Notes: a model not told the origin generated them from the letters alone. A DNA stretch of 64,000 bases from Wenyingzhuangia marina (GCF_900130035.1 NZ_FQXQ01000002.1:186001-250000), one strand, 5' to 3'. Counted from the first letter of the stretch, positions 45,586-54,573 are shown. Numbers and translations: made by a program.

Positions 45586-45719
45586 TGCACAACAACGTAT
45601 AACCGCAATTACGGCGGATTCGACTACGTCCGAATCCACTCGGAATTGCTAACGCCAGTTATAAACCGAAAAACTTCGTATATTTATCCGTAACTGACGG
45701 TTATACAAACCCGTTGTGG
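45586..45719 (+). repeat. attC12 (short type), closes cassette C12
   Basis: Left inner arm GTATAACCGCAATTAC pairs with the complement of the right, GTATAACCGTCAGTTAC (one extra base); a GC-richer inner hairpin (GGATTCG..CGAATCC) is present. Confidence 0.85.
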
Positions 45720-45734
45720 CTAATTAAACAAAAA

Positions 45735-46427
45735 ATGAGAATAGTATTAAAATTATCTCTAATTTTTATTCTGGCAATTCAATGCAAAAGTGTTGAAGAA
45801 AATAAACAGTCAGAAAATGATTGGGTGGAAACACAAAAGTCAAGAGACTATTTTGATTACGCTGTTTATATTCAAAAACACCCAAAATCAAAAAATATTG
45901 AGAAAGCATTATCCGAATATTTATTTTTGCGGGATAGCGTAGCAGGTTTTTTAGGGTGTGGAAAATACAATACATCTCTAAGTTTTGTAGATGAAGAAAA
46001 AGTACTATTTGACAATGAATTAAAGAGTATAGATTCTTTAAGTTTTATAACATTTGAATATTTGAAAAACGGAATTCCAAATGTGTCAACACATAAATAT
46101 GATGTTCAAATTCCGCAATCAAATATGTGGGATTCAATCTCGAAAGTTCATTTTGACATAGTGTTTTATGATAAGCCCTTTCCTATAAAATCACTTAAAT
46201 TTGTGTTAAACGAAATTAGTGACGGAATTCATAATTACAAAAAATACTTATCAAAAAAATGGTATAAAAAACCTTACAATGAATTAACAGATAATTTAAA
46301 AATAGAAATTGACTATTTAAATGATTCTAGGTTGTCCTTTTTTGACTTTTCATATATGAATGGTAAAAGAATTGTTCCACCGCCTCCACCAGAATTTGAT
46401 AATGATAAATTTCAAACTGAAGAATAA
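45735..46427 (+). CDS. Cassette C13: lipoprotein-like protein, unknown
   Basis: A 230-residue protein with a signal ending in a cysteine (MRIVLKLSLIFILAIQCKSVEEN), probably a lipoprotein. The region 'SRDYFDYAVYIQKHPKSKNIEKALSEYLFLRDS' resembles one helical repeat. It ends in a proline-rich tail (PPPPPEFDNDKFQTEE). ATG at 45735 used. Cassette tag GTGGCTA, perfectly mirrored. Confidence 0.72.
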   Translation: MRIVLKLSLIFILAIQCKSVEENKQSENDWVETQKSRDYFDYAVYIQKHPKSKNIEKALSEYLFLRDSVAGFLGCGKYNTSLSFVDEEKVLFDNELKSIDSLSFITFEYLKNGIPNVSTHKYDVQIPQSNMWDSISKVHFDIVFYDKPFPIKSLKFVLNEISDGIHNYKKYLSKKWYKKPYNELTDNLKIEIDYLNDSRLSFFDFSYMNGKRIVPPPPPEFDNDKFQTEE

Positions 46428-46430
46428 CTA

Positions 46431-46626
46431 GCCACAACACCGGCTAAACTTCATACGGGTTCTGTGCTTTCTCAAAGTTTTGTGTATATTTACTAAGTCG
46501 CCAAATCTTGTTGATTTGGCTTTGTGAAATCAAAGAAACAAAACCAAACAAAAAGCTTCGGCTTAGTACAGGTTCGAAAATCTTACCGATTTTCTTCCCG
46601 CACAAAGCCTAGCCAAAACCGTTGGC
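46431..46626 (+). repeat. attC13 (long type), closes cassette C13
   Basis: GCCACAACACCGGCTAAACT to GCCAAAACCGTTGGC; left arm ...CATACGGG, third hairpin loop TTACC, and GTACAGG in place of GTTGCGTG. Confidence 0.9.
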
Positions 46627-46637
46627 ATGCATTAAAA

Positions 46638-47075
46638 ATGAGAAAAACAATAAAATATTTGAGTTTAATTAATATCATAGGAATTACTGTTGTTTCTACA
46701 TCTTTGATATTATCAATTTTAATAAAACCCTTTGTTTGGAGTGAATTATTAATTGCTCTAAACCTCTTGATAAGTATCCCGTTTATTATATCTGCAATAG
46801 TTACTCTAAAGAATATTAAAAATCCAAATGAACGTAAAATTCAAAACACTTTAATCGGAGTTTTTCTTGTTCTTTGGTTACCAAGTATAGCTCTTCCTTT
46901 TGCTTATGAAATTGGAGGACTTTTAATCTCTTTGATAATTCTTGGAATAGGACTTTTGGGAATATTGAAAACTAAGAATATAATGCATAAAATGATTTTC
47001 ATAAACACCGTTGGAATATTCTTTTTAGTTATAAACTGTTTAATTACTTTCGGAATTATTAATGGAAAAATATAA
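46638..47075 (+). CDS. Cassette C14: small four-helix membrane protein
   Basis: A 145-residue protein with about four hydrophobic segments (residues roughly 10-32, 36-56, 70-95 and 118-140) and short charged turns. No family recognised. ATG at 46638, behind the core GTTGGCATGC. Followed in the same cassette by a decayed stretch at 47085-47376. Confidence 0.75.
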   Translation: MRKTIKYLSLINIIGITVVSTSLILSILIKPFVWSELLIALNLLISIPFIISAIVTLKNIKNPNERKIQNTLIGVFLVLWLPSIALPFAYEIGGLLISLIILGIGLLGILKTKNIMHKMIFINTVGIFFLVINCLITFGIINGKI

Positions 47076-47084
47076 AAACTACAA

Positions 47085-47376
47085 GCCAACACCATATAAA
47101 ATTCATTAACTAATTGAAAAATACGTAAATGTTTAAATTATGAATAGATCTAAAAAGAGAACAAAAATTCACGGAATTACAACAGCAAAGTCTGAAAAAT
47201 AAAATAAACGAGACTCAAATAGAAAATTTAGGAGAATTATAAAGTGAAAATTAACTTAAATGAAACTGAATTACTCGAATTACGTGAAGTTTCGAATATT
47301 TGGAGCTTTGACAAAGACTGAAAAAAATATAATTCTGAAATGACTGAAAGAGAATTAAAAAAATAAAAAACGACAT
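47085..47376 (+). pseudogene. Relic of an older cassette inside C14
   Basis: Starts with GCCAACACCATATAAAATTC, an attC left end of the short type, but without a right end. About 250 bases of broken frames follow (short fragments such as MNRSKKRTKIHGITTAKSEK and MTERELKK). The present cassette end ACATGCCAAC matches the start GTTGGCATG at 46621, so C14 includes the relic. Confidence 0.65.
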
Positions 47377-47574
47377 GCCAACACCGGCTAAACTTCATGC
47401 GGGTTCTGTGCTTTCTCAAAGTTTTGTGTATATTTACTAAGTCGCCAAATCTTGTTGATTTGGCTTTATGAAAACAAAAAAAACAAATCCAAACAAAAAG
47501 CTTCGGCTTAGTACAGGTTCGAAAATCTTACCGATTTTCTTCCCGCACAAAGCCTAACCAAAACCGTTAGCCTT
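47377..47574 (+). repeat. attC14 (long type), closes cassette C14
   Basis: GCCAACACCGGCTAAACTTC to AACCAAAACCGTTAGCC; right arm reads CCTAACC in place of CCTAGCC. Left tag GGCATGC, right GGCATGT with one extra base. Confidence 0.88.
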
Positions 47575-47594
47575 AATTAGAGAAAAAACCAGAA

Positions 47595-48533
47595 ATGATA
47601 TTCAATAACAGAAAAAGAAAACAAGCTGTAATAGACTTTTTTGAATATGTAGAATCTGAATTATTAATTAATGAAGAAGATTCAGAAGTCATTAATGAAA
47701 TAAAAAAACAACTTAAAAGCGGATTTGAATTAATAGAAAATAATGAGTGCGGAATCGCTTTTGAAAATTTAGCATCTGAATTAGTTGAACATTATATAAT
47801 AATTGACCGAAAAGGAACTGAGATAGTTAAAAAAGTGATTAAGCTTTGTAAACTTGACAAAAAATGTGAATTTGATTTAAGAAGAATAAACTCACTTGGC
47901 TACAAAATCGGAAGTTGGAAATTAACAGATTCAGAAAAGTTAGCTAAAGAAAATAAATACACTTTTTACAAACCAAGTAAAGAAATAACAAAAAATCTTG
48001 AAGTCGGGAATATTGCAAAACTAACTTTCGAGTTTGAATCTTCTAATTCAGAACATCCAGGAGCAGAAAGAATGTGGGTTGAAATTACTGAAATAAATAA
48101 TAATAAATTTAAAGGTAATTTAGACAATCATCCATTCTATATACACGAATTATATGCTGGAGATGAAATAACATTTGAACATAAACATATTATAGACCAC
48201 GATTTAGAATTATCTGAGCCAAATCTTGTAGACAAATATTATGATAGATGTTTTGCTACAAATAAAGTATTGTATGAAAATTCACCAATAAACTATATAT
48301 ACAGAGAAGAGCCAATGGAAGTAGATAAAGAAAGGGGTTATATAGATACTGGTTGGAGATTTTTATCAGGTAACGAATCTGATGAATATATCGAGGATTT
48401 TGAAAATATTAGTTTAGTTTCTATTGGTTCTATTTTATCAAGAGATGATTCTTTTATTGACTTACTCGAAGCTGAAATTGGAACAAGTTTTGAGCGGAAT
48501 GAAAATGGAATATTTGAAAGAATAAATGAATAA
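47595..48533 (+). CDS. Cassette C15: three-domain immunity-like protein (DUF2314 + DUF2185 regions)
   Basis: A 312-residue cytoplasmic protein in three parts. Residues 1-90 are helical and resemble MafI-type immunity proteins; about 140-200 ('VGNIAKLTFEFESSNSEHPGAERMWVEITEINNNKFKGNLDN') match DUF2314; about 215-312 ('CFATNKVLYE...GYIDTGWRFLSGNESDEYIEDFENISLVSIGSILSRDDSFIDLLEAEIGTSFERNENGIFE') match DUF2185. Such fused small domains are found in polyimmunity proteins against secreted toxins. No toxin lies here. Cassette tag AGCCTTA, perfectly mirrored. Confidence 0.78.
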   Translation: MIFNNRKRKQAVIDFFEYVESELLINEEDSEVINEIKKQLKSGFELIENNECGIAFENLASELVEHYIIIDRKGTEIVKKVIKLCKLDKKCEFDLRRINSLGYKIGSWKLTDSEKLAKENKYTFYKPSKEITKNLEVGNIAKLTFEFESSNSEHPGAERMWVEITEINNNKFKGNLDNHPFYIHELYAGDEITFEHKHIIDHDLELSEPNLVDKYYDRCFATNKVLYENSPINYIYREEPMEVDKERGYIDTGWRFLSGNESDEYIEDFENISLVSIGSILSRDDSFIDLLEAEIGTSFERNENGIFERINE

Positions 48534-48540
48534 TAACTAA

Positions 48541-48737
48541 GGCTAACACCGGCTAAACTTCATGCGGGTTCTGTGCTTTCTCAAAGTTTTGTGTATATTT
48601 ACTAAGTCGCCAAATCTTGTTGATTTAGCTTTGTGAAACCAAAAGAAACAAAACCAAACAAAAAGCTTCGGCTTAGTTGCGTGTTCGAAAATCTTACCGA
48701 TTTTCTTCCCGCACAAAGCCTAGCCAAAACCGTTAGC
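48541..48737 (+). repeat. attC15 (long type), closes cassette C15
   Basis: GGCTAACACCGGCTAAACTT to GCCAAAACCGTTAGC. First hairpin GCCAAATC/GATTTAGC has a C/A mismatch on the top strand, a G/T pair on the bottom. Confidence 0.9.
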
Positions 48738-48771
48738 TAACATTAAAGAACAAACAATAGCACAATAACTT

Positions 48772-49809
48772 ATGAAAAATAATCTGCTATTAATCATCAC
48801 TTTTCTAATTTTTCTTAGCTGTAATGGGAAGTACAATCAACAAGAATCATTACCTAAATATGGATTGTTATGGAAAATTACAGGAAATGGTATTCAATCC
48901 CCTTCTTATTTATTTGGGACATTTCATGAACAAGGAGGGATGTCTGTTCTTGATTCAATTCAGTCTTTTGATTCAATCTTTATATCCACTGACCAATTCA
49001 TTTGCGAAATGGATTTAAGGAACGCTGTCAAACTGCTAACGAAAAAGAAAGATTCAAAATCGAATAGCTATTTAAAACCCTGGCCTAACGCAGATTCAAC
49101 GTATGTAAATTTATTGACAGATAAACAAAAAAGCATATTAGACTCAGCTATCAACAAAGATGAATCCCTTAGAATTATTAGAGAATGGAATCTTAGACCT
49201 GTACAAGCATTGAGTTTTATAAAATATCAATCTCAAAAGAATGCTAAAATCAATAAGTTCCCTAGTAAAGATAATTCTTACTATGATTCGGTTAGAACAA
49301 TAATCCTTGATGTCTATCTTCAACAACAAGCCAATAAGTATAACATGAATATTGAAGAATTAGATTCAATGGAGGAGTTTCAAAAGCTCAATGACTCTAT
49401 AAATAGTCGCCTTCCAACAATGAGCTATAAATCTGAGGTAGAATTTATGATTTATTCTATTCAGAATTATCAGAAAATTGACTCTTTGCAAAAGGAATAT
49501 ATCAACAAATTATTGACGTTATATCTACAGCAAGACATAGCTTTAATTGGACAACAACAAAAGGAAGTCAACCGACATAATAATATGATTATGTCGTTCT
49601 TAGGGAATGAAAATTTTATAGAAATACAGGAAAAGATGCTAATTGATGAGCGTAATAACTTTTGGATGAAAAAAATTACCAATCTGATTATAGATAATTC
49701 GTGTTTTATTGCTGTGGGTGCAGGTCATCTTGGTGGAGAAAAAGGATTAATTAATCAATTGCGAAATTTAAATTATTCGGTAGTTTCTGTGGAAAAAACT
49801 AAAAAATAA
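48772..49809 (+). CDS. Cassette C16: TraB/GumN-family lipoprotein
   Basis: A 345-residue protein with lipoprotein signal (LLLIITFLIFLSCNGK, Cys17). 'GLLWKITGNGIQSPSYLFGTFHEQGG' and the late 'CFIAVGAGHLGGEKGLINQLRNLNYSVVSV' are the two conserved ends of the TraB/GumN (erythromycin-esterase-like clan) fold with its GTxH and GxxH motifs. Some members are metalloproteases; the role here is unknown. Cassette tag AGCTAAC, one mismatch at the right. Confidence 0.85.
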   Translation: MKNNLLLIITFLIFLSCNGKYNQQESLPKYGLLWKITGNGIQSPSYLFGTFHEQGGMSVLDSIQSFDSIFISTDQFICEMDLRNAVKLLTKKKDSKSNSYLKPWPNADSTYVNLLTDKQKSILDSAINKDESLRIIREWNLRPVQALSFIKYQSQKNAKINKFPSKDNSYYDSVRTIILDVYLQQQANKYNMNIEELDSMEEFQKLNDSINSRLPTMSYKSEVEFMIYSIQNYQKIDSLQKEYINKLLTLYLQQDIALIGQQQKEVNRHNNMIMSFLGNENFIEIQEKMLIDERNNFWMKKITNLIIDNSCFIAVGAGHLGGEKGLINQLRNLNYSVVSVEKTKK

Positions 49810-49821
49810 TTAATAACGTTT

Positions 49822-50016
49822 GCTAACACCGGCTAAACTTAATACGGGTTCTGTGCTTTCTCAAAAGTTTGTGTATATTTACTAAGTCGCCAAATCTTGT
49901 TGATTTGGCTTTGTGAAATCAAAGAAACAAAACCAAACAAAAAGCTTAGGCTTAGTACAGGTTCGAAAATCTGGCCGATTTTCTTCCCGCACAAAGCCTA
50001 GCCAAAACCGTTGTGT
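49822..50016 (+). repeat. attC16 (long type), closes cassette C16
   Basis: GCTAACACCGGCTAAACTTA to GCCAAAACCGTTGTGT. Second hairpin AAGC-TTAG-GCTT; third loop TGGCC; left arm ...AATACGGG. Confidence 0.9.
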
Positions 50017-50032
50017 AACATATTGCTGAAAA

Positions 50033-51163
50033 ATGAAAAATTTACTACTTCTAATAGTCTTAATACTATGTCTATCGTTTCAACAAAAAGAAAAAAAATA
50101 TACCATAATTGGAAATACCGAGAACATTCCAAATGGAACAATTATAAATTTATTTAGAGATTATGGAAATATATCTACTTCAATAAAAAGAGATACAATC
50201 ATAAATGGTGTGTTTAATTTTGAAGGAATATTAGACGATGAAAATGTTAAAATGTATTTACAAATCGAGAATGATAAACAATTTAATGGTGTTTGTGAAT
50301 TATGGGTTGATGATAAAATCATCAAAGTTTCAGCTAATAGTAATCTTTTATCATCTTGGATAGTAGATAGTAAAAACTTAGAACAAATAAACCTTAATAA
50401 ATTCATTGAAAAAACTCGAAACACACAAATTCAAATAGACAGTTTAGAATTAACTAGAAATAAAAACAGACAAAACAAAAAACTTTCTAAGAAAATTTTA
50501 AAATTAACAGACTCTTTAAATCAATTAAAGCAAGAAATTGAGTTTAAATTAATTGAAAAAAATCCGAATAGTAAAAGTGCAGTGAAATTATTTTATGAAA
50601 ATTCAAAATTTAACTCTAAAATTACTAAACAACAGATTGAAAATATTTATAATTCTTTAACACCTAAATATAAAGAGACTCTATATGGAGAAGGAATTTA
50701 TTTAATATTAAATCCTCCTAATAAAATAGAGATCGGTAATAAAATGGTTAATTTTAAAGCTCTTGACAAAGAAGGTTTAGAACATTCATTGACAGATTTT
50801 AAAGGAAAGTATATATTATTGGATTTTTGGAGTGTTGGTTGTGGACCTTGCCATTTTGCTATGCCTGAAACAAAAAAAATTGACTCTATGAATAGAGAAA
50901 TTTTAACAGTTATAAGTATTAGTATAGATACTAATAATGAAATTTGGAAAAAAATTTCTGAGCATAAAAAAATTAATTGGATCAATTTATATGATGGTAA
51001 AGGATATTATGGTGGTGCAGCTAACTTATATTCAGTTAATGGAATTCCATCATATTTTTTAATAAATCCTGAAGGAATTATCATCGATAAATGGAAAGGA
51101 TATAGTAAAGGGTCAATTATTAATAAGTTAAAAAATCATATTAATAATTTCAACGATAATTAA
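50033..51163 (+). CDS. Cassette C17: exported TlpA-like thiol-disulfide oxidoreductase
   Basis: A 376-residue protein with an N-terminal hydrophobic segment (LLLLIVLILCLSF), a DUF4369-like beta domain (about 22-115), a helical linker with coiled-coil look (about 125-175) and a thioredoxin domain with CGPC at residues 270-273 ('LLDFWSVGCGPCHFAMPETKKID') and cis-Pro 'NGIPSYFLINPEG'. It is probably a periplasmic reductase. Cassette tag GTGTAAC, one mismatch at the right. Confidence 0.88.
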   Translation: MKNLLLLIVLILCLSFQQKEKKYTIIGNTENIPNGTIINLFRDYGNISTSIKRDTIINGVFNFEGILDDENVKMYLQIENDKQFNGVCELWVDDKIIKVSANSNLLSSWIVDSKNLEQINLNKFIEKTRNTQIQIDSLELTRNKNRQNKKLSKKILKLTDSLNQLKQEIEFKLIEKNPNSKSAVKLFYENSKFNSKITKQQIENIYNSLTPKYKETLYGEGIYLILNPPNKIEIGNKMVNFKALDKEGLEHSLTDFKGKYILLDFWSVGCGPCHFAMPETKKIDSMNREILTVISISIDTNNEIWKKISEHKKINWINLYDGKGYYGGAANLYSVNGIPSYFLINPEGIIIDKWKGYSKGSIINKLKNHINNFNDN

Positions 51164-51167
51164 CGTT

Positions 51168-51366
51168 ACCCAACACCGGCTAAAATTAATACGGGTTTTG
51201 TTTCTTTCTCAAAATTTTGTGTATGTTTATTAGGTCGCCAAATCCTTTTTGATTTGGCTTTGTAATAAGAAAAATAAATCTAAAAAAAAGGCTTCGGCTT
51301 AGTACGTGCTCGAAAAGGCTCTGCTCCTTTTCTTCCCGTACTAATCCTAGCCAAAAACGTTAGGCA
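51168..51366 (+). repeat. attC17 (long type, most diverged), closes cassette C17
   Basis: CCCAACACCGGCTAAAATTA to CCTAGCCAAAAACGTTAGG. Both outer arms are changed together (ATTAATACGGG left, CCCGTACTAAT right), and the third hairpin is GAAAAGG/CCTTTTC: strong covariation. Confidence 0.92.
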
Positions 51367-51397
51367 CAAGCAAAAGAAAACTATAAAACAGATTATT

Positions 51398-52348
51398 ATG
51401 AAAAAAAGAATTTTATTAATTGCTTTAATTGGAATAAGTTTTAATATAACTGCTCAAAATGGATATATATCAGGAACAGCAGGAATAATGAGTAAAATAC
51501 ATATTACTAACCCAAGTGTCGGAAGTGATGGGGCTTATCTTGATCTCAACATGGGTTTAAGTAATTTATATGCAGCTGGTATCAAAGGTTATGTACCTAC
51601 TGGACAACCTGGAATAGATAGAGTTTTTCTTGGACTTTATACAACGACCTATGATGGTGGTCTTCAAAAAAGAATAGAAAGAATGACTATTTCAGATCGC
51701 GGTAATGTTGGAATAGGAACAATAAGACCTTTATCAAAACTTGATGTATCAGGAACAACAGGAGTGATGAGTAAAATAAATATAACTAATCCAAGTGTCG
51801 GAAGTGATGGAGCTTATCTTGATTTTAATATGGGTTCAAGTGATGTATATGCAGCTGGTATCAAAGGTTATGTACCTACTGGACAACCTGGAATAGATAG
51901 AGTCTTTCTTGGATTTTATACAACGACCTATGATGATGGTCTTCAAAGCAGAATTGAAAGAATGACTATTTCAGATCGTGGTAATATTGGAATAGGAACA
52001 ACAACACCTGATTCAAAGCTAACTGTTGCTGGAAATATTCATTCTCGCGAAGTTAAGGTAACTATAAATGCAGGAGCTGATTTTGTTTTTAATAAAGATT
52101 ACAATTTACCTTCATTAGAATCTGTTGAGAAATATCTAAAAAACAACAAACATTTACCTGAAATAGCATCAGAAAAAGAGATGAAAGAAAATGGACTTCT
52201 TTTAGCAGAAATGAATATTAAACTTCTTCAAAAAATTGAGGAATTAACTCTTTATACAATTCAGCAAGAAAAAGAAATTGAAGAATTAAAATTTATTGCC
52301 TTAAAATTTATTGAATTAGAAAAAAGATTAGAAAGATTAGAAAAGTAA
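51398..52348 (+). CDS. Cassette C18: secreted repeat protein (tail-fibre-like), coiled-coil C-terminus
   Basis: A 316-residue protein with a signal peptide (residues 1-19, ending ITAQ), two near-identical tandem units of about 90 residues (about 26-115 and 116-205: 'MSKIxITNPSVGSDGAYLD...GIKGYVPTGQPGIDRVFLG...RIERMTISDRGNVGIGT') and a coiled-coil tail ('LAEMNIKLLQKIEELTLYTIQQEKEIEELKFIALKFIELEKRLERLEK'). The GNVGIGT... pattern with 'ASEKEMKENGLLLAEMNIKLLQKIEEL' is common in Bacteroidota surface proteins. Cassette tag AGGCACA, last position not mirrored. Confidence 0.85.
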   Translation: MKKRILLIALIGISFNITAQNGYISGTAGIMSKIHITNPSVGSDGAYLDLNMGLSNLYAAGIKGYVPTGQPGIDRVFLGLYTTTYDGGLQKRIERMTISDRGNVGIGTIRPLSKLDVSGTTGVMSKINITNPSVGSDGAYLDFNMGSSDVYAAGIKGYVPTGQPGIDRVFLGFYTTTYDDGLQSRIERMTISDRGNIGIGTTTPDSKLTVAGNIHSREVKVTINAGADFVFNKDYNLPSLESVEKYLKNNKHLPEIASEKEMKENGLLLAEMNIKLLQKIEELTLYTIQQEKEIEELKFIALKFIELEKRLERLEK

Positions 52349-52357
52349 TAAAACCAG

Positions 52358-52557
52358 TGCCTAACACCGGCTAAAATTAATACGGGTTTTAGTTCTTGCT
52401 CAAAGTTTTGTGTATATTTACTAAGTCGCCAAATCTTGTTGATTTGGCTTTGTGATAACCAAAGAAACAAAACCAAACAAAAAGCTTAGGCTTAGTACGT
52501 GTCCGAAAATCTTGCCGATTTTCTTCCCGCAAAAAGCCTAGCCAAAACCGTTAGGTG
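52358..52557 (+). repeat. attC18 (long type), closes cassette C18
   Basis: GCCTAACACCGGCTAAAATT to GCCAAAACCGTTAGGTGC. AATACGGG left; CCCGCAAAAAG in place of CCCGCACAAAG; second hairpin AAGC-TTAG-GCTT. Confidence 0.9.
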
Positions 52558-52570
52558 CAATTAAAAAAAA

Positions 52571-53029
52571 ATGAAGAAAACGATTATAATACTTTTTACG
52601 TTTATCAATTCTTTATTCGTGTACTCACAATCTGAAATCAGAACTTATGATAAGAGTGAAATGGATATTTATAAGTGGATTACAACTATAAGTAAAGGAG
52701 ATTTATTTATTCCTGAAAATCAAAATAACAAGGAATTTCCTATTGGAGAGTTCTATCGATTAATTATCACAACATCTGAAATCTATAACGAAATTTATAT
52801 TGAAAAAGGATCTGAAAGTGAAAACGGAGGAGGAACAGAAATAGTTTGGAAAAGATTAATAAACGAAGATGACCTTTACTCAAATTTTCATTTAACAGGT
52901 GAATTCTCGGATATAAAATTTGTCAAATGGAATTCTTGGAATTCATTCATTCTGAGAATACAAGGAGAAAACTATCTATTTAATGAAATTGACAAAGCTG
53001 AAATTAAAGTTGAGAAATTAAAAGAATAA
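52571..53029 (+). CDS. Cassette C19: secreted protein, unknown
   Basis: A 152-residue protein with signal peptide (MKKTIIILFTFINSLFVYSQ). The mature part is alpha/beta with 'GTEIVWKRLINEDDLYSNFHLTGEFSDIKFVKWNSWNSFILRIQGENY'. No family recognised. ATG ten bases after the core. Cassette tag AGGTGCA, perfectly mirrored. Confidence 0.75.
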   Translation: MKKTIIILFTFINSLFVYSQSEIRTYDKSEMDIYKWITTISKGDLFIPENQNNKEFPIGEFYRLIITTSEIYNEIYIEKGSESENGGGTEIVWKRLINEDDLYSNFHLTGEFSDIKFVKWNSWNSFILRIQGENYLFNEIDKAEIKVEKLKE

Positions 53030-53036
53030 AAACTGC

Positions 53037-53235
53037 ACCTAACACCGGCTAAACTTAATGCGGGCTTCTGTCCTACTCCAAAGTTTTGTGTATATTTACT
53101 AAGTCGCCAAATCTTATTGATTTGGCTTTGTAAAACCGAAAGAAACAAAACCAAACAAAAAGCTTCGGCTTAGTTGCGTGTTCGAAAATCTTGTCGATTT
53201 TCTTCCCGCAAAAAGCCTAGCCAAAACCGTTAGCC
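53037..53235 (+). repeat. attC19 (long type), closes cassette C19
   Basis: CACCTAACACCGGCTAAACT to GCCAAAACCGTTAGC. First hairpin loop TTATT; CCCGCAAAAAG in the right arm. Confidence 0.9.
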
Positions 53236-53259
53236 TTAACATATTAAAAAAAAATAATT

Positions 53260-53856
53260 ATGCGATTTTTAATGACTTTATGCTTTTTTCTAATTAACAT
53301 TCTCGCAAATGCACAACATGAACAGGGAATTATATATACAAAAGATGGGAATATTATTAAAGTTGAGATACCTATATATAAACAAGGAACAATAATTACG
53401 AAAAGTAAAATCAAATATCTTAAAGGAGACAAAAAGAAGAAAATATCTTTATCTAAAATAGATCATATTGAAATCGATAAAAAAAACTATAAAGTTATAA
53501 CTTATAAAAAGGAAGAGAAATTTGGACCGAATAGAGGAATTAAAACTCACACGGTACTTGCCGAAATAATTAATAACGGAAATATTAAACTTTATCGTTC
53601 TTATTCTCTTGTAAGTAATGGAAGCATGGGGTCTAATGGTTTTTATAGTGTTAATGGAACATCATTAATTGAGAGTAATTTCTTAATTAAAGGAGATTTA
53701 ATACAATGGATTTCTAAAGTCAACTTTAAAAAACAGGTAAAAGAATTCTTCTCAGGTTGTAATGTCTTAATAGAAAAAATAGAAAATAAAACATTCAAAT
53801 ATGAAGATATAGAAACAGTTATTTTATTTGGAAATAGTGAATGTGAAATTCTATAA
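53260..53856 (+). CDS. Cassette C20: secreted protein, unknown
   Basis: A 198-residue protein with signal peptide (MRFLMTLCFFLINILANAQ). Mature part: 'GIIYTKDGNIIKVEIPIYKQGTIITKSKIKYLKGDKKKKISLSKIDHIEI' looks like the small beta domain seen in many Bacteroidota exported proteins of unknown role; two cysteines (CNVL, CEIL) could form a disulfide. Cassette tag AGCCTTA, two end positions not mirrored. Confidence 0.75.
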   Translation: MRFLMTLCFFLINILANAQHEQGIIYTKDGNIIKVEIPIYKQGTIITKSKIKYLKGDKKKKISLSKIDHIEIDKKNYKVITYKKEEKFGPNRGIKTHTVLAEIINNGNIKLYRSYSLVSNGSMGSNGFYSVNGTSLIESNFLIKGDLIQWISKVNFKKQVKEFFSGCNVLIEKIENKTFKYEDIETVILFGNSECEIL

Positions 53857-53897
53857 TTTCCTGAAAAATTTACGAGGAATTTAATAGTATATGCATA

Positions 53898-54094
53898 GGC
53901 TAACACCGGCTAAACTTCATGCCGGTTCTGTGCTTTCTCAAAGTTTTGTATATTTACTAATTCGCCAAATCTTGTTGATTTAGCTTTGTGAAAACAAAAG
54001 AAACAAAACCAAACAAAAAGCTTCGGCTTAGTACAGGTTCGAAAATCTTGCCGATTTTCTTCCCGCACAAAGCCTAGCCAAAACCGTTAGCCTA
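53898..54094 (+). repeat. attC20 (long type), closes cassette C20
   Basis: GGCTAACACCGGCTAAACTT to GCCAAAACCGTTAGCC; a short deletion at AAGTTTTGTATATTTAC; first hairpin GCCAAATC/GATTTAGC. Confidence 0.88.
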
Positions 54095-54573
54095 AACAGG
54101 AAATTTCGACCGAAATTTCCGCAGATAAATTAATTCTTAACTTTTCTTGAAGCATTTTGAAACCAATCTTAACGCAAAAAATTAAAGTCTGAAACTTTTC
54201 TGTAAACCGATAATTTATTGACTTTTTTTTAAGAAAATTATCTATTAAAAATAATCTTTTTTGTAGCTGAAAATTATTGACTTTTCCCTGTGTGTAAAAA
54301 ATAGCATGCTGAAATTGTGTGTGAGAATGAATAAATTATCACTCATAATTCTTTGAAATAAAATTTATAAAAATGGTATTAAAAATTGCGTGCTGAACTG
54401 TACGCAGAAAATGTTTCATTGATAGATTTATTTAACACCAAAAATATTAACAAACAAAACGTTCAATTTTATCGTAACAACGCGATTTGAAAAGTAGTAA
54501 CGTTGAAAAAAATAAGGATAATACATTTTTTCAACAAAAACATTTTCGTGGCTGAAATCTGAAAAACTGCATA
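54095..54573. other. Cassette C21: no protein gene; about 480 bases of AT-rich DNA
   Basis: No open frame of useful length on either strand. It begins with a perfect palindrome GGAAATTTCG-AC-CGAAATTTCC (54099-54120), then A/T-rich sequence with several CTGAAA words. The ends match (GTTAGCCTA / TAGGCTAAC), so it is a normal cassette. It may carry a small RNA or a regulatory site, or be a decayed gene. Confidence 0.6.
54099..54120. repeat. Perfect palindrome at the head of cassette C21
   Basis: Two 10-base arms (GGAAATTTCG and CGAAATTTCC) with two bases between; may be a protein-binding site or the base of an RNA hairpin. Confidence 0.75.

Noticed and set aside
54099-54120. Terminator of cassette C20 gene
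   Set aside because: The perfect palindrome has no T-tract and lies beyond the attC20 core, about 240 bases after the C20 stop.
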